A stretch of 64,000 bases of DNA from Microbacterium sp. GCS4 (GCF_001262495.1 NZ_LGYE01000001.1:248001-312000); one strand, 5' to 3'. Counted from the stretch's first letter, positions 48,469 to 60,530 are shown. The notes: a model not told the origin generated them from the sequence alone. A program made the numbers and translations.

Positions 48469-49736
48469 TGAGTCTGCGAGAACAGCACGGTCCGCTGTTC
48501 GGCGAGTACGGCGGGCGCTACATGCCCGAGTCGCTGATCGCCGCGATCGACGAACTGACCGAGGCGTACGCCGAAGCGATCGCCGATCCGGCGTTCCGCG
48601 CGGAGCTCGCCGAGCTCCTCGGCTCCTACGCGGGTCGGCCGTCGCCGATCACGGAGGTCGCTCGTTTCGCCGAGCATGCCGGGGGTGCCCGGGTCTTCCT
48701 CAAGCGCGAGGACCTCAACCACACGGGTTCTCACAAGATCAACAACGTGCTGGGACAGGCTCTGCTCACGAAGCGCCTGGGCAAGACGCGCGTGATCGCC
48801 GAGACCGGTGCCGGGCAGCACGGCGTCGCGACCGCCACCGCCGCCGCACTGTTCGGACTCGACTGCACGATCTACATGGGCGAGGTCGACACCGAGCGCC
48901 AGGCGCTCAACGTCGCGCGGATGCGTCTCCTCGGCGCCGAGGTCGTGCCCGTCACCTCGGGGTCGCGCACGCTCAAGGATGCGATCAACGACGCCTACCG
49001 TGACTGGGTCGCGACGGTCGAGACGACCAATTACATCTTCGGGACGGCTGCGGGGCCGCATCCGTTCCCGGCGATGGTCCGCGACTTCCAGAAGGTGATC
49101 GGCGAGGAGGCGCGCCAGCAGCTGCTCGACGAGGTCGGACGCCTGCCCGACGCCGTGATCGCCTGCGTGGGCGGTGGCTCCAATGCCATCGGCATGTTCG
49201 ATGCCTTCCTCGACGACGAGGGCGTGAAGCTCTACGGCGTCGAGGCAGCCGGCGACGGCGTCGACACGCCGAAGCACGCCGCATCGATCGAGCGGGGACG
49301 CCCCGGCGTGCTGCACGGCGCGAAGACCTACGTCCTGCAGGACGAGGACGGCCAGACGATCGAGTCCCACTCCATCTCCGCAGGTCTCGACTACCCGGGC
49401 GTCGGCCCGGAGCACTCCTGGCTCGCCGACATCGGTCGCGCGGAGTACATCCCCGCGACGGACGACGAGGCCATGCAGGCGCTGCGTCTACTGAGCCGCA
49501 CGGAGGGCATCATCCCGGCGATCGAATCCGCCCACGCCCTCGCCGGCGCGCTGCGTCTGGGGCGCGAGATGGGGCCGGATGCCGTCCTCGCGGTGTGCCT
49601 CTCGGGTCGCGGAGACAAGGACATGGACACCGCCGCACGCTATTTCCACCTGTACGACGAGGCGGCACGCGAGCACGACGTCGCCGAGGAGACCGCCGCG
49701 GAGGACGCGGCCTCGAAGGGGGAGCCCCAGCTATGA
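48468..49736 (+). CDS. trpB: Tryptophan synthase beta subunit
   Basis: Condenses indole with serine using pyridoxal phosphate. The 422-residue protein begins [23 protein letters not shown] and has the PLP lysine in [14 protein letters not shown], the TGAGQHGVA loop and the phosphate-binding GGGSNAIG. I chose the ATG at 48468; the GTG one codon upstream is also possible. Overlaps trpA by ATGA, the usual coupling for this two-subunit channelled enzyme. Confidence 0.97.
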   Translation: MSLREQHGPLFGEYGGRYMPESLIAAIDELTEAYAEAIADPAFRAELAELLGSYAGRPSPITEVARFAEHAGGARVFLKREDLNHTGSHKINNVLGQALLTKRLGKTRVIAETGAGQHGVATATAAALFGLDCTIYMGEVDTERQALNVARMRLLGAEVVPVTSGSRTLKDAINDAYRDWVATVETTNYIFGTAAGPHPFPAMVRDFQKVIGEEARQQLLDEVGRLPDAVIACVGGGSNAIGMFDAFLDDEGVKLYGVEAAGDGVDTPKHAASIERGRPGVLHGAKTYVLQDEDGQTIESHSISAGLDYPGVGPEHSWLADIGRAEYIPATDDEAMQALRLLSRTEGIIPAIESAHALAGALRLGREMGPDAVLAVCLSGRGDKDMDTAARYFHLYDEAAREHDVAEETAAEDAASKGEPQL

Positions 49737-50536
49737 GCCGCGTGGAAGAGGCCATCGCGGCCGCGCACGCCGCCGGGCGCAGCGCCTTCGTGGGCTACCT
49801 GCCCGTCGGATTCCCCGACCTCGAGACCAGCATCCAGGCAGCGATCACGCTCGCCGAGAACGGTGTCGACATCATCGAGCTCGGCCCGCCGTACAGCGAT
49901 CCCGTGATGGACGGCGCCGTGATCCAGGAGGCCACGACCGCGGCCCTCGCGAACGGCTTCAAGATGAAGGACCTGTTCACCGCGGTGCGTGCCATCACAG
50001 CGGCGACGGACGTCCCCGTGCTCGTCATGACCTACTGGAACCCGGTCTTCCAGTACGGCGTCGACCGGTACGCCGACGACCTCCTCGCCGCCGGCGGCGC
50101 AGGGCTCATCACACCCGATGTCACGCCCGAGGCCGCAGGAGAGTGGATCGCCGCGAGCGAGCGCACCGGACTCGACCGCGTGTTCCTCGCCGCGCCGACC
50201 TCGTCGGACGAGCGCCTCGACCTCGTCGTGAAGTCCTCGACCGGGTTCGTCTACACCGTCTCGACCATGGGTATCACGGGCGAACGCGCCGAGCTCGACC
50301 GCGCCGCTCGCACTCTCGTCGGGCGCCTCCGCGACCACGGTGCGGCTCGGGCCTGCGTCGGCATCGGCATCTCGACCGCCGAGCAGATCGCCGGTGTCTC
50401 CGAGTACGCGGACGGCGCGATCGTCGGCACTGCCTTCGTCCGGGCCCTCCGCGACGGCGGACTCCCCGCTCTCGCGGACGTCACCCGCACCCTGGCCTCC
50501 GGCACGTCGTCGGCACACGCCACCACCTCGAACTAG
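49733..50536 (+). CDS. trpA: Tryptophan synthase alpha subunit
   Basis: Cleaves indole-3-glycerol phosphate to indole and glyceraldehyde-3-phosphate. The 267-residue TIM barrel has [11 protein letters not shown], the catalytic Glu and Asp in [27 protein letters not shown] and the phosphate loop [10 protein letters not shown] overlaps the trpB stop. A likely promoter for lgt lies at its end. trpD, trpE, trpF and trpG are not in the window. Confidence 0.97.
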   Translation: MSRVEEAIAAAHAAGRSAFVGYLPVGFPDLETSIQAAITLAENGVDIIELGPPYSDPVMDGAVIQEATTAALANGFKMKDLFTAVRAITAATDVPVLVMTYWNPVFQYGVDRYADDLLAAGGAGLITPDVTPEAAGEWIAASERTGLDRVFLAAPTSSDERLDLVVKSSTGFVYTVSTMGITGERAELDRAARTLVGRLRDHGAARACVGIGISTAEQIAGVSEYADGAIVGTAFVRALRDGGLPALADVTRTLASGTSSAHATTSN

Positions 50537-50539
50537 AAT
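50534..50539 (+). promoter_or_regulatory. Putative -10 element TAGAAT for lgt
   Basis: TAGAAT overlaps the trpA stop and lies 7 bases before the lgt ATG, so lgt may be read from a leaderless mRNA. No ribosome site precedes the ATG. Confidence 0.45.
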
Positions 50540-50546
50540 CGCACTC

Positions 50547-51572
50547 ATGTCCCTCGCGCTCCACAGCTTCACCGGCGTGCTCGCCAGCATCCCCAGTCCT
50601 CCCGTGTCGTACATCGACCTCGGCCCGCTGCGGATCCACTTCTACGCGCTGTGCATCATCGCCGGCATCATCGCGGCGGTCCTCCTGACCAACCATCGTC
50701 TGTCGCGTCGGGGAGCGGAGCCGTGGGTCGTGATCGACATCTCGATCCTGGCGGTGCCCCTCGCGATCATCGGGGCGCGGATCTTCCACGTGCTCACCCA
50801 CCCCGGGTTCTACTTCGGCGAGGGCAAGAACACGTGGAACCCCTTCGAGCCCGGTTCGGTGTGGGCGATCTGGGAGGGCGGCATCGCGATCTTCGGTGCG
50901 CTGATCGGCGGCGCTGTGGGTGCCTACCTCGGCTGCCGGTGGACCGGAATCCGCTTCTGGACCTTCGCCGACGCGCTCGCTCCCGGTCTCCTGCTCGCTC
51001 AGGCCATGGGACGCTTCGGCAACTGGTTCAACCACGAGCTCTTCGGTCTTCCGACCGACCTTCCTTGGGGTCTGGAGATCGAGTCGACGAACTCCGCCTT
51101 CCCTCCGGGGCTGCCCGAGGGAACGCTGTTCCACCCGACCTTCCTCTACGAGGTCATCTGGAACGGACTGGGCGTCATCGTCCTGCTCTGGATCAGCCGC
51201 AAGGTCACCAGTCTGCAGTGGGGCAAGACTTTCGCGATCTACCTGATCTGGTACTCCGCGGGCCGCATCCTCTGGGAGTCGATCCGCATCGATCCCAGCG
51301 AGATCTATCTCGGCCTCCGCAGCAACGTATGGGCAGCGATCATCGGCGTCATCGTCGGCCTCGCGATCCTGATCGTCCAGTCGCGTCGCCACCCCGGCCT
51401 GGAGCCGTCTCCGTACCAGCCGGGTCGCGGACGGAAGGATCTGGACCCTGATGTAGACTCGCAGGACAATCCCTCCGACTTCGTGGACCTGAGTGAGCCT
51501 CCGTCCGAAGAAGTCGCCGCAGGAGCCAGCGCCACAAGCACCGCTCCCACGGACGCGGACGGCTCCCGATAA
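50547..51572 (+). CDS. lgt: Prolipoprotein diacylglyceryl transferase
   Basis: Transfers diacylglycerol to the lipobox cysteine of prolipoproteins. The 341-residue membrane protein has about seven transmembrane segments in residues 20-275, the family signature GRFGNWFNHELFG (about 150-162) and the conserved Arg/His residues around HVLTHPGFYF. The C-terminal 60 residues are hydrophilic, acidic and low-complexity (DLDPDVDSQDNPSDF), a cytoplasmic extension common in actinobacterial Lgt. A TAGACT inside this region (about 51452) might be an internal promoter for gltB. Confidence 0.95.
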   Translation: MSLALHSFTGVLASIPSPPVSYIDLGPLRIHFYALCIIAGIIAAVLLTNHRLSRRGAEPWVVIDISILAVPLAIIGARIFHVLTHPGFYFGEGKNTWNPFEPGSVWAIWEGGIAIFGALIGGAVGAYLGCRWTGIRFWTFADALAPGLLLAQAMGRFGNWFNHELFGLPTDLPWGLEIESTNSAFPPGLPEGTLFHPTFLYEVIWNGLGVIVLLWISRKVTSLQWGKTFAIYLIWYSAGRILWESIRIDPSEIYLGLRSNVWAAIIGVIVGLAILIVQSRRHPGLEPSPYQPGRGRKDLDPDVDSQDNPSDFVDLSEPPSEEVAAGASATSTAPTDADGSR

Positions 51573-51656
51573 CAGCCGACCGGTCCGTGAGGACCCCATC
51601 GCATCCACCCGGCCAATGACGTCCCCGGGTTCTCCGCAGATCTGAGGACGGTTCAG

Positions 51657-54600
51657 GTGTATTTTCAGCCTCCCCACGGCGCGTCCGGCGCCTACCCGCC
51701 GAAGCAGGGCATGTACAACCCGGCGTTCGAGAAGGACGCCTGCGGCCTGGCCATGGTCGCGACCCTGCGCGGCGAAGCCGGGCACGACATCATCGCGCTC
51801 GCGCTGCAGGCCCTTCGCAACCTGGAGCACCGCGGAGCGATCGGCTCCGATGCGGGAACGGGTGACGGCGCCGGCATCCTCACTCAGATGCCGGACGCGT
51901 TCCTCCGTGCGGTGACGGATTTCGAACTGCCGCCGGTCGGGGAGTACGCCGCCGGGCTGGCTTTCCTCCCGCGCGACTCGAGCGTCCGCCGCGAGCAGAA
52001 GGCGGGGATCGAGAAGATCGCGCGGTCCGAAGGCCTCCGCGTCCTCGGCTGGCGCGAGGTCCCGACCGCCAACGAGAACCTCGGCAAGCTCGCCGACGAG
52101 GCACGACCCGCCTTCGAGCAGCTCTTCGTGAGCGCCGGCGGGGGCTCTCACGCGGACGCCCCGCTGACAGGCATCGCGCTCGACCGGGTCGCCTACCGTC
52201 TGCGCAAGCGGGCCGGCCACGAGCTCGGAGCGTACTTCGTCTCGCTGTCGGCGCGGACCCTCGGCTACAAGGGCATGGTCACCACCCTCCAGCTCGAGCC
52301 GTTCTACCCCGACCTGCAGGACGAGCGCTTCATGTCGGAGCTCGCCGTCGTGCACTCCCGGTACTCGACGAACACCTTCCCGTCGTGGCCGCTCGCGCAG
52401 CCGCTGCGCATGCTCGCGCACAACGGGGAGATCAACACGGTCGGCGGCAACCGCAACTGGATGCGCGCGCGCCAGTCGCAGCTCGAGTCCGAGCTGCTCG
52501 GTGATGTCGCCCCGCTGCTCCCCATCTGCACCGACGGCGCGAGCGACTCGGCGTCCTTCGATGAGGTCCTCGAGCTCCTGACCCTCACGGGCCGCAGCCT
52601 GCCGCACGCCATCATGATGATGGTCCCCGAGGCCTACGAGAAGCAGTCGGACATCGCCCCCGAGCTGCGCTCGTTCTACGAATACCACTCGAACCAGATG
52701 GAGCCGTGGGACGGCCCCGCAGCCCTGATCTTCACCGACGGCACGCTCGTCGGCGCGACACTCGACCGCAACGGCCTCCGCCCCGGACGATGGACCGAGA
52801 CGACGGACGGGCTGATCGTGATCGGCTCCGAGACCGGCGTGCTCACGTTCGAGCCCGAGCGGATCAAGCGTCGCGGACGTCTGCAGCCCGGCAAGATGTT
52901 CCTGGTCGACACCGCGCAGCAGCGGATCATCGAGGACGAGGAGATCAAGCGCGACCTCGCCACGATGCACCCGTGGCAGGAGTGGCTGGATGCCGGGTCC
53001 GTGCGACTCGCGGACCTCCCTGAGCGCGAGCACATCGTGCACCCGCCCGCTTCGATCACGCGTCGTCAGCGCACCTTCGGGTACACGGAGGAAGAGGTCC
53101 GGATCCTCCTCACCCCGATGGGGCAGACGGGCGTGGAGCCCCTCGGAGCGATGGGGTCCGACACTCCGATCGCGGTGCTGAGCAAGCGTCCGCGTCTGCT
53201 GTTCGACTACTTCACCCAGCAGTTCGCGCAGGTCACGAACCCGCCGCTGGACTCCATCCGCGAAGAGGTCGTCACGAGCCTCAAGCTCGGGCTCGGCCCC
53301 GAGAGCAACCTGCTCACCTGGGGCCCCGACCACACGCGCACGGTATCGCTCGACTTCCCGGTGATCGACAACGACGAGCTGGCGAAGATCAGGCACATCG
53401 ACAAGGCGCTGCCCGACCGTTCGAGCGAGACGATCAAGGGTCTGTACCACTTCGACGTCGGCTCCAACACGCTCGAGAAGCGTCTCGAGGAGATGTGCGT
53501 CGAGGTCGACGAGGCGATCGAGCGCGGCGCGGAGTTCATCATCCTGTCCGACCGCGACTCCAATAAGGATCTGACCCCGATCCCGTCGCTTCTCATGGTG
53601 TCGGCCGTGCATCACCACCTCATCCGGCGCGAGAACCGGATGAAGGTCGGTCTGATCGTCGAAGCCGGCGATGTGCGCGAGGTCCACCACGTCGCAACGC
53701 TGATCGGCTACGGCGCGTCCGCCGTGAACCCCTATCTCGCGATGGAGACGGTCGAGCACCTCGTGCGCACCGGCTACATCACCGGCATCAGCCCCGAGAA
53801 GGCGGTCAAGAACCTCATCTACGCGCTCGGCAAGGGCGTGCTGAAGATCATGTCGAAGATGGGCATCTCCACCGTGTCGTCCTACGCCGGCGCGCAGGTG
53901 TTCGAGGCCGTGGGCCTGAGCGAGGAGTTCATCGACAAGTACTTCACGCGCACGGAGTCCAAGCTCGGGGGCATCGGCATCGCCGAGATCTTCGCCGAGA
54001 ACCAGGCCCGTCACGACTACGCCTACCCGGAGGATGCCGCGGCGCGCGCACACGAGCGTCTGTGGACGGGCGGGGAGTACCAGTGGCGCCGAGACGGCTC
54101 GCCCCACCTGTTCAACCCCGAGACGGTGTTCAAACTGCAGCATGCGACGCGTGAGCGTCGCTACGACATCTTCCGCGACTACACGCGTCTCGTGGACGAC
54201 CAGGCCGCCGAGCTGAAGACCCTTCGTGGTCTCTTCACCCTGCGCACAGGCACCCGCAAGCCCGTGCCGCTCGACGAGGTCGAGCCGGTGTCGGCGATCG
54301 TCAAGCGCTTCTCCACGGGAGCGATGAGCTACGGCTCGATCTCCAAGGAGGCGCACGAGACGCTCGCCATCGCCATGAACCGGATCGGCGGCAAGTCGAA
54401 CACCGGCGAGGGCGGAGAGGATGCCGACCGTCTGGTGGATCCCGAGCGCCGCAGCGCGATCAAGCAGGTCGCCTCCGGACGTTTCGGCGTCACGAGCCTG
54501 TACCTGACCGAGGCCGACGACATCCAGATCAAGCTCGCTCAGGGCGCCAAGCCCGGCGAGGGCGGTCAGCTGCCGCCGCAGAAGGTCTACCCGTGGGTCG

Positions 54601-56234
54601 CGCGGACACGCGGCGGCACGCCCGGTGTCGGGCTCATCTCGCCGCCGCCGCACCACGACATCTACTCGATCGAGGACTTGAAGCAGCTGATCTTCGACCT
54701 GAAGCGGGCGAACCCCGAGGCGCGGATCCACACCAAGCTCGTGAGCCAGTCGGGAATCGGCGCGGTGTCGGCCGGCGTCGCGAAGGCGCTCAGCGACGTC
54801 ATCCTGGTGTCCGGTCACGATGGCGGCACGGGTGCCAGCCCGATGAATTCGCTCAAGCACGCCGGAACGCCCTGGGAGCTCGGTCTCGCGGAGACGCAGC
54901 AGACGCTCATGCTCAACGGCATGCGCGACCGCGTCGTCGTGCAGGTCGACGGCCAGCTCAAGACCGGCCGCGACGTCGTCATCGGCGCGCTGCTGGGTGC
55001 GGAGGAGTTCGGATTCGCCACCGCTCCGCTCGTCGTGAGCGGCTGCATCATGATGCGCGTCTGCCACCTCGACACGTGCCCGGTCGGCGTCGCGACGCAG
55101 AACCCGGTCCTGCGCGAACGCTTCACGGGCAAGCCCGAGTTCGTCGTGAACTTCATGGAGTTCATCGCGGAGGAGGTGCGAGAACTGCTCGCGGAGCTGG
55201 GCTTCCGCTCACTCGACGAGATCATCGGACGCGCCGAGTTCATCGAGGTCGACGCCGCCGTCCAGCACTGGAAGGCCGAGGGTCTCGACCTCAGCCCCGT
55301 GCTCGACGGACCCGCGTTCCCGGCGAGCGAGCCTCGCCGCAGCCGGCGCGCCCAGGATCACGAACTCGACAAGCATTTCGATGTGCAGCTGATCGACGTC
55401 GCGGGGCCCGCGTTGCTGAACGCCGAGCCCGTCGTCGTCGAGCTTCCGATCGCCAACACCGAGCGCGCAGTCGGCACGATGCTCGGCCACCAGGTGACCT
55501 CGCGTCACGGCGCCGCGGGGCTGCCTCGCGGCACGATCGACGTGACCCTGCACGGCACCGCGGGCCAGTCCCTCGGCGCGTTCCTCCCGTCGGGCATCGT
55601 GCTGCGCCTCGAGGGCGACGCGAACGACTACGTCGGCAAGGGTCTCTCCGGCGGCGACATCACGGTCCGGCCGCCGCGCGGCTCGTCCATCGTGCCGCAG
55701 GAGAACGTGATCGCCGGAAACGTGATCGGCTACGGCGCCACCTCGGGGACCATGTTCCTCTCCGGCGTCGTGGGGGAGCGGTTCCTGGTGCGCAACTCCG
55801 GTGCCACGGCCGTCGTCGAGGGCGTGGGCGACCACGCACTCGAGTACATGACCGGAGGCGTCGCGGTGATCCTCGGCACCACGGGGCGCAACCTCGGCGC
55901 CGGTATGTCCGGAGGTGTGGCGTACATCCGCTCGCTCGAAGCGGGCAAGATCAACGCGCAGTCTCTCGGCAGCGGGGAGCTGATGCTCGAACCGCTCGAC
56001 CGTGCCGATCTCGAAGTGCTGCGCAGCCTGATCGCAGAGCACGTGGAGCGGACGGCGTCGCCGCTCGGCTCCGACATCCTCGCCCGATTCGACGAGATCT
56101 CGGGCGAGTTCACCAAGGTGCTTCCCCGCGACTTCGCCGCGGTGCGCACCATGCGAGACGAAGCCGTCGCCGAGGGCATCGACCCCGACGGCGACGTCGT
56201 CTGGAACCGGATCCTGGAGGTGACCGGTGGCTGA
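51657..56234 (+). CDS. gltB: Glutamate synthase (NADPH) large subunit
   Basis: Makes two glutamates from glutamine and 2-oxoglutarate with GltD. The 1525-residue protein has an N-terminal type II glutaminase whose nucleophile is Cys29 ([10 protein letters not shown]), so about 28 residues are probably removed. Then come the central domain, the FMN-binding synthase domain (about 800-1230; [31 protein letters not shown]), the [3Fe-4S] cysteines C1130, C1136 and C1141, and a C-terminal GXGXG beta-helix ([12 protein letters not shown] to [11 protein letters not shown]). GTG start with GAGGACG as ribosome site. Overlaps gltD by 8 bases. Confidence 0.97.
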   Translation: MYFQPPHGASGAYPPKQGMYNPAFEKDACGLAMVATLRGEAGHDIIALALQALRNLEHRGAIGSDAGTGDGAGILTQMPDAFLRAVTDFELPPVGEYAAGLAFLPRDSSVRREQKAGIEKIARSEGLRVLGWREVPTANENLGKLADEARPAFEQLFVSAGGGSHADAPLTGIALDRVAYRLRKRAGHELGAYFVSLSARTLGYKGMVTTLQLEPFYPDLQDERFMSELAVVHSRYSTNTFPSWPLAQPLRMLAHNGEINTVGGNRNWMRARQSQLESELLGDVAPLLPICTDGASDSASFDEVLELLTLTGRSLPHAIMMMVPEAYEKQSDIAPELRSFYEYHSNQMEPWDGPAALIFTDGTLVGATLDRNGLRPGRWTETTDGLIVIGSETGVLTFEPERIKRRGRLQPGKMFLVDTAQQRIIEDEEIKRDLATMHPWQEWLDAGSVRLADLPEREHIVHPPASITRRQRTFGYTEEEVRILLTPMGQTGVEPLGAMGSDTPIAVLSKRPRLLFDYFTQQFAQVTNPPLDSIREEVVTSLKLGLGPESNLLTWGPDHTRTVSLDFPVIDNDELAKIRHIDKALPDRSSETIKGLYHFDVGSNTLEKRLEEMCVEVDEAIERGAEFIILSDRDSNKDLTPIPSLLMVSAVHHHLIRRENRMKVGLIVEAGDVREVHHVATLIGYGASAVNPYLAMETVEHLVRTGYITGISPEKAVKNLIYALGKGVLKIMSKMGISTVSSYAGAQVFEAVGLSEEFIDKYFTRTESKLGGIGIAEIFAENQARHDYAYPEDAAARAHERLWTGGEYQWRRDGSPHLFNPETVFKLQHATRERRYDIFRDYTRLVDDQAAELKTLRGLFTLRTGTRKPVPLDEVEPVSAIVKRFSTGAMSYGSISKEAHETLAIAMNRIGGKSNTGEGGEDADRLVDPERRSAIKQVASGRFGVTSLYLTEADDIQIKLAQGAKPGEGGQLPPQKVYPWVARTRGGTPGVGLISPPPHHDIYSIEDLKQLIFDLKRANPEARIHTKLVSQSGIGAVSAGVAKALSDVILVSGHDGGTGASPMNSLKHAGTPWELGLAETQQTLMLNGMRDRVVVQVDGQLKTGRDVVIGALLGAEEFGFATAPLVVSGCIMMRVCHLDTCPVGVATQNPVLRERFTGKPEFVVNFMEFIAEEVRELLAELGFRSLDEIIGRAEFIEVDAAVQHWKAEGLDLSPVLDGPAFPASEPRRSRRAQDHELDKHFDVQLIDVAGPALLNAEPVVVELPIANTERAVGTMLGHQVTSRHGAAGLPRGTIDVTLHGTAGQSLGAFLPSGIVLRLEGDANDYVGKGLSGGDITVRPPRGSSIVPQENVIAGNVIGYGATSGTMFLSGVVGERFLVRNSGATAVVEGVGDHALEYMTGGVAVILGTTGRNLGAGMSGGVAYIRSLEAGKINAQSLGSGELMLEPLDRADLEVLRSLIAEHVERTASPLGSDILARFDEISGEFTKVLPRDFAAVRTMRDEAVAEGIDPDGDVVWNRILEVTGG

Positions 56235-57684
56235 TCCCAAAGGTTTTCTGAAGGTCACGGAGCGCGAGCTCCCGGCCCGTCGTCCCGTCCCGGTGCGCAT
56301 CATGGACTGGAAAGAGGTCTATGAGGCCGGCGACCAGGCTGTGCTCAAGCGCCAGGCTGGACGCTGCATGGACTGCGGCGTGCCGTTCTGCCATCAGGGC
56401 TGCCCGTTGGGCAACTTGATCCCGGAGTGGAACGACCTCACCTGGCGCGGCGAGGGTCGCGCGGCAATCGACCGCCTGCACGCGACGAACAACTTCCCGG
56501 AGTTCACGGGGCGACTGTGCCCCGCCCCCTGCGAGAGCTCGTGCGTACTGGGAATCAACCAGCCCGCGGTCACGATCAAGCAGATCGAGCAGTCGATCAT
56601 CGACGAGGCGTTCGCGAAGGGCTGGGTCGAGCCTCAGCCGCCCGCTCGTTTGACCGGCAAGACAGTCGCCGTCGTGGGGTCCGGCCCGGCGGGCCTCGCC
56701 GCGGCCCAGCAGCTCACCCGCGCCGGCCACACCGTCGCCGTGTTCGAGCGCGACGACCGCATCGGCGGTCTGATGCGTTACGGCATCCCGGACTTCAAGA
56801 TGGAGAAGGGACAGCTCGAGGCTCGTCTGCGCCAGATGCAGGAGGAGGGCACGCGGTTCCGTGCCGGCGTCGAGATCGGCAAGGACATCACCTGGTCCGA
56901 TCTCCGCGCACGTTACGACGCCGTGGTGATCGCCACCGGCGCGACGGTGCCCCGCGACCTGCCGATCCCCGGGCGCGACCTCGACGGCGTCCATTTCGCA
57001 ATGGAGTACCTCGTCGAGTCCAACCATGCGGTGGCCGGCGACAAGGTCACCGAGCAGATCACCGCCGAGGGCAAGCACGTCATCGTGATCGGCGGCGGTG
57101 ACACCGGAGCGGACTGCATCGGCACCGCGCATCGCCAGGGCGCGTTGAGCGTCACCAACCTCGCGATCGGCAAGCAGCCGGGAACCGAGCGGCCCGCGCA
57201 CCAGCCGTGGCCGATGATGCCGACCGTCTTCGAGGTGTCATCCGCGCACGAGGAGGGCGGTGAGCGCGTATTCCTCGCGTCGACCGTCGAGTTCCTGGCG
57301 AACGAGGTCGGCGAGGTCCGCGCCCTGCGCGTGGCGGAGACCGAGTACATCGACGGACGCCGGGTCCCCAAGAGCGGCACCGAGCGGGAGATCCCCGCGG
57401 ACCTCGTGCTGATCGCGATGGGCTTCACTGGTCCGGAGCAGGACGGCTTCACGGAGGACACCCGTCCGCAGGTGACCGACCGCGGTGCGTTCCGCCGTGA
57501 CGACAGCTACGAGTCGACCATTCCCGGCGTGTTCGTGGCCGGTGACGCGGGTCGTGGCCAGTCGCTCATCGTGTGGGCGATCGCCGAAGGCCGCGCAGCC
57601 GCTGCGAACGTGGACCGCTTCCTGATGGGCGACACCGTGCTGCCGGAGCCGGTGCGTCCGCACGAAGTCGCGATCGCCCTCTAG
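56227..57684 (+). CDS. gltD: Glutamate synthase (NADPH) small subunit
   Basis: FAD protein passing electrons from NADPH to GltB. The 485-residue product has an N-terminal domain binding two [4Fe-4S] clusters ([19 protein letters not shown] and [13 protein letters not shown]), the FAD Rossmann motif [14 protein letters not shown], the NADPH motif [12 protein letters not shown] and the C-terminal FAD contact [17 protein letters not shown] start overlapping the gltB stop by 8 bases. Full length and apparently intact. Confidence 0.97.
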   Translation: MADPKGFLKVTERELPARRPVPVRIMDWKEVYEAGDQAVLKRQAGRCMDCGVPFCHQGCPLGNLIPEWNDLTWRGEGRAAIDRLHATNNFPEFTGRLCPAPCESSCVLGINQPAVTIKQIEQSIIDEAFAKGWVEPQPPARLTGKTVAVVGSGPAGLAAAQQLTRAGHTVAVFERDDRIGGLMRYGIPDFKMEKGQLEARLRQMQEEGTRFRAGVEIGKDITWSDLRARYDAVVIATGATVPRDLPIPGRDLDGVHFAMEYLVESNHAVAGDKVTEQITAEGKHVIVIGGGDTGADCIGTAHRQGALSVTNLAIGKQPGTERPAHQPWPMMPTVFEVSSAHEEGGERVFLASTVEFLANEVGEVRALRVAETEYIDGRRVPKSGTEREIPADLVLIAMGFTGPEQDGFTEDTRPQVTDRGAFRRDDSYESTIPGVFVAGDAGRGQSLIVWAIAEGRAAAANVDRFLMGDTVLPEPVRPHEVAIAL

Positions 57685-57690
57685 CCCGCG

Positions 57691-57696
57691 TAGGCT
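57691..57696 (+). promoter_or_regulatory. Putative -10 element TAGGCT of pyk
   Basis: TAGGCT lies 6 bases after the gltD stop and 54 bases before pyk, leaving a leader of about 48 bases. No clear -35. Confidence 0.4.
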
Positions 57697-57750
57697 GAGC
57701 GCGGCACCGTCGCCTGATTTCCATCCCCCACTTCTACCCTGGAGAATCCG

Positions 57751-59202
57751 TTGAGACGCGCGAAAATCGTCGCCACCCTGGGCCCCGCAACATCCACCTA
57801 TGAGACCGTGCGTGCACTGATCGACGCCGGCGTGGATGTCGCGCGCCTGAACCTCAGCCACGGCGACTACTCCGTGCACGAGAACAACTACGCGAACGTC
57901 CGTCGCGCCGCGGAGGACGCGGGTCGCGCCGTCGCGATCCTCGTCGACCTGCAGGGACCGAAGATCCGCCTCGGCAAGTTCGAAGCCGGCCCCTACGAGC
58001 TCGCGAAGGGTGACATCTTCACCATCACGACCGAGGACATCATCGGCAACAAGGAGATCTGCGGTACGACCTTCAAGGGCCTGCCGCAGGACGTCAAGCC
58101 GGGGGACTTCCTGCTGATCGACGACGGCAAGGTCCGCGTCGAGGTCGTCGAGACCGACGGCGTGCGCGTCACGACGCGGGTCGTGGTCGCCGGTGCAGTC
58201 TCGAACAACAAGGGCATCAACCTCCCCGGCGTCGCCGTCAACGTGCCGGCGCTGAGCGAGAAGGATGAGGAGGACCTGCGCTGGGGCCTCCGCATCGGCG
58301 CCGACCTCATCGCGCTGTCTTTCGTGCGGAACGCCGCCGACGTGACACGCGTGCACGAGATCATGGCGGAGGAGGGCGTCAAGGTCCCCGTCATCGCCAA
58401 GGTCGAGAAGCCGCAGGCGGTCGACGCGCTCGAGGAGATCGTCGACGCGTTCGACGCGATCATGGTCGCCCGCGGCGATCTGGGTGTCGAGCTGCCGCTG
58501 GAGGCCGTGCCGATCGTGCAGAAGCGCGCGGTCGAGCTCGCCCGCCGCATGGCCAAGCCGGTCATCGTCGCGACGCAGATGCTCGAGTCCATGATCAACA
58601 GCCCGGTGCCGACCCGCGCCGAGACCTCGGACGTGGCGAACGCGGTGCTCGACGGTGCTGACGCCGTCATGCTCTCGGGCGAGACCAGCGTCGGCGACTA
58701 CCCGGTCGTCGTGGTCGAGACCATGGCGCGGATCATCGAGTCGACCGAGGAGCACGGGCTGGAGCGCATCGCGCCTCTGACCACGAAGCCCCGCACCCAG
58801 GGCGGTGCCATCACGCTCGCCGCTCTCGAGGTCGCCGAGTTCGTCGAGGCCAAGTTCCTCTGCGTGTTCACGCAGTCCGGAGACTCGGCTCGCCGCCTGT
58901 CGCGCCTCCGTTCGCGGATCCCGATGCTCGCCTTCACTCCGGAGCCCGACATCCGCCGCCGCATGGCGCTCACCTGGGGCATCCGGTCCAGCCTCGTCGA
59001 CATGGTGCAGCACACCGACCTGATGTACCTGCAGGTCGACGACTATCTGCTGAAGAACGGTCTCGCCGCCGAGGGCGACAAGGTCGTCGTGATCTCCGGA
59101 TCCCCTCCCGGGATCGTCGGGTCCACGAACGACATCCGCGTCCACAAGGTCGGGGATGCCGTCAACGGTGCGGCACCGATCTACAAGGAAGCCACGGTCT
59201 GA
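57751..59202 (+). CDS. pyk: Pyruvate kinase
   Basis: Last step of glycolysis, making pyruvate and ATP. The 483-residue protein has RRAKIVATLGPA at the N-terminus, the substrate and metal motifs DVARLNLSHGD, DLQGPKIRLG and VIAKVEKPQAVD, the activation region IMVARGDLGVELP, and a C-terminal regulatory domain (about 350-483). Start is TTG, preceded by GGAG 6 bases upstream and matching the family N-terminus; no ATG or GTG fits. Followed by a strong symmetrical hairpin shared with the convergent lipase gene. Confidence 0.96.
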   Translation: MRRAKIVATLGPATSTYETVRALIDAGVDVARLNLSHGDYSVHENNYANVRRAAEDAGRAVAILVDLQGPKIRLGKFEAGPYELAKGDIFTITTEDIIGNKEICGTTFKGLPQDVKPGDFLLIDDGKVRVEVVETDGVRVTTRVVVAGAVSNNKGINLPGVAVNVPALSEKDEEDLRWGLRIGADLIALSFVRNAADVTRVHEIMAEEGVKVPVIAKVEKPQAVDALEEIVDAFDAIMVARGDLGVELPLEAVPIVQKRAVELARRMAKPVIVATQMLESMINSPVPTRAETSDVANAVLDGADAVMLSGETSVGDYPVVVVETMARIIESTEEHGLERIAPLTTKPRTQGGAITLAALEVAEFVEAKFLCVFTQSGDSARRLSRLRSRIPMLAFTPEPDIRRRMALTWGIRSSLVDMVQHTDLMYLQVDDYLLKNGLAAEGDKVVVISGSPPGIVGSTNDIRVHKVGDAVNGAAPIYKEATV

Positions 59203-59222
59203 CCTGATCGGTCCGTCACGAG

Positions 59223-59248
59223 GGGGAAGGAGCGTACGCTCCTTCCCC
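59223..59248. terminator. Bidirectional hairpin between pyk and the lipase gene
   Basis: A perfect 11-bp stem (GGGGAAGGAGC with its complement) and loop GTAC lies between two convergent genes, 20 bases after pyk and 16 bases after the end of the lipase gene. Being fully palindromic, it can stop transcription from both sides. Confidence 0.75.
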
Positions 59249-59264
59249 GTCGTCGTCGACGGCG

Positions 59265-60530
59265 TCAGTGTCCCGACGCGGCGCAGGTCGTCGTAGGAGG
59301 GCGTCCAGAGCTCACATCGGCGAGCCAGAGGAGCATGTCCGGCAGGGCCGCATAGGCCGCGAGGCCGTGGTTCACGCCGGGATAACGGTGGAAGTCGACA
59401 TCGGCTCGCTGCGCGCACAGACCCGTGACGTAGTCCTCGGTCGCCGACGGCCGGACGAGTTGATCTGCGAGCCCTTGACCGACGAAGATCGGCACGTCGA
59501 TGGGGGAGGAGCCGGCGCTGTTCTCCTCGAGCACGGTCTTCCACGGCTCGGTGCTCGCAGGGTCGCTCGTGACGTACCGACCGATCAGCGGATCCGCGAT
59601 CTCATGGATCTCCTTCACGTCCGAGAGCAGACACATCGACGCCATCTCGGGTGTCGCCGCCGCGCCCGCGGGGGTGAGAATGGAGGACAGCGCCTCCTCC
59701 CCGAACCGGTGCGCGTAGGCGGCTTCGTACGCGGGGATCGCGTACGACGCGATGGTGACGCCGGAGATGTCGATGATGTCGTCGCTCATGAGCTCAGTGA
59801 GGTCGGCTGCCGGAGCGGCGACCGCGACACCGCGGACGGACAGCTCCGGGGCGTATGCGGTGGCGCGCTCGGCCGCGAACAGCACGGCCTGCCCTCCCTG
59901 CGAATGCCCCCACAGCACGAGATCCGTCCCGATCTGCGCGGCGTCGATGCCGTGGGCGGCGCGGACGGCGTCGAGGATGCTGTTGGACTCGGGGACGCCC
60001 AACAGGTAGGAGGAGTCACCGGGCACGCCGAGTCCGGGGTAGTCGGCGGCGACGACCGCGTAGCCGGCGAGCAGGAACTCATGGAGTCCTTCGATCAGCT
60101 GGAACGGATCGACGTCGAGTGACGGCGCGCACGCGGGTGCGGCGCCGCTGGTCGGATGTCCCCAGGCGATGCTGACGCGGCCGCTGTCCGGCGCGGGGAC
60201 GTCCGGGACGATCACGACCGCGGAGGCTGCGACGTCATCGCCTGCGAGATCGCGCGTGTGGTAGATCACACGCCACGCCGCCGCGCCCAGGGGAGCGCTG
60301 TCGATCCGCTCCGATCGGATGACGTCACCGGGCTCACCCGACGGCATCGGCGACGGCAACCGGTAGAAGCCCGCATCGGAGACGAGGTCGGCCTCGCCCT
60401 CGATGTGGCGGCGGATGGCGTCCGTCGCGAGCACCCCGGCGACGAGGACGACGGCGACCAGCACGCCGGCGAGCACGCGACGTCGACGCCGCGTGCGGCT
60501 CCAGATGTCGGACGCGGGATTCGCTCGCAT
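59265..60530 (-). CDS. Secreted or membrane-anchored lipase (LIP/secretory lipase family)
   Basis: A 421-residue alpha/beta hydrolase with an N-terminal export signal or anchor: an Arg-rich start (SRTRRRRR) followed by a hydrophobic helix (about 19-36) with no lipobox. The catalytic Ser is S210 in GHSQGG; Asp and His are probably in GQGLADQLV and PGVNHGLAAY near the C-terminus. The layout, with ADYPGLG and HPTSG loops, is that of secretory lipases acting on esters or triacylglycerols. Five or more cysteines may form disulfides. Substrate unknown. The ATG at 60530 is preceded by TAGACA at a 6-base distance. Confidence 0.87.
   Translation of the reverse strand: MRANPASDIWSRTRRRRRVLAGVLVAVVLVAGVLATDAIRRHIEGEADLVSDAGFYRLPSPMPSGEPGDVIRSERIDSAPLGAAAWRVIYHTRDLAGDDVAASAVVIVPDVPAPDSGRVSIAWGHPTSGAAPACAPSLDVDPFQLIEGLHEFLLAGYAVVAADYPGLGVPGDSSYLLGVPESNSILDAVRAAHGIDAAQIGTDLVLWGHSQGGQAVLFAAERATAYAPELSVRGVAVAAPAADLTELMSDDIIDISGVTIASYAIPAYEAAYAHRFGEEALSSILTPAGAAATPEMASMCLLSDVKEIHEIADPLIGRYVTSDPASTEPWKTVLEENSAGSSPIDVPIFVGQGLADQLVRPSATEDYVTGLCAQRADVDFHRYPGVNHGLAAYAALPDMLLWLADVSSGRPPTTTCAASGH

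Noticed and set aside
50481..55067. A 1528-residue open frame on the minus strand opposite lgt and gltB
   Set aside because: It is antisense to well-supported genes; its product is low-complexity, rich in Arg, Asp, Glu, Leu and Val. Long antisense frames arise from high GC at third positions.
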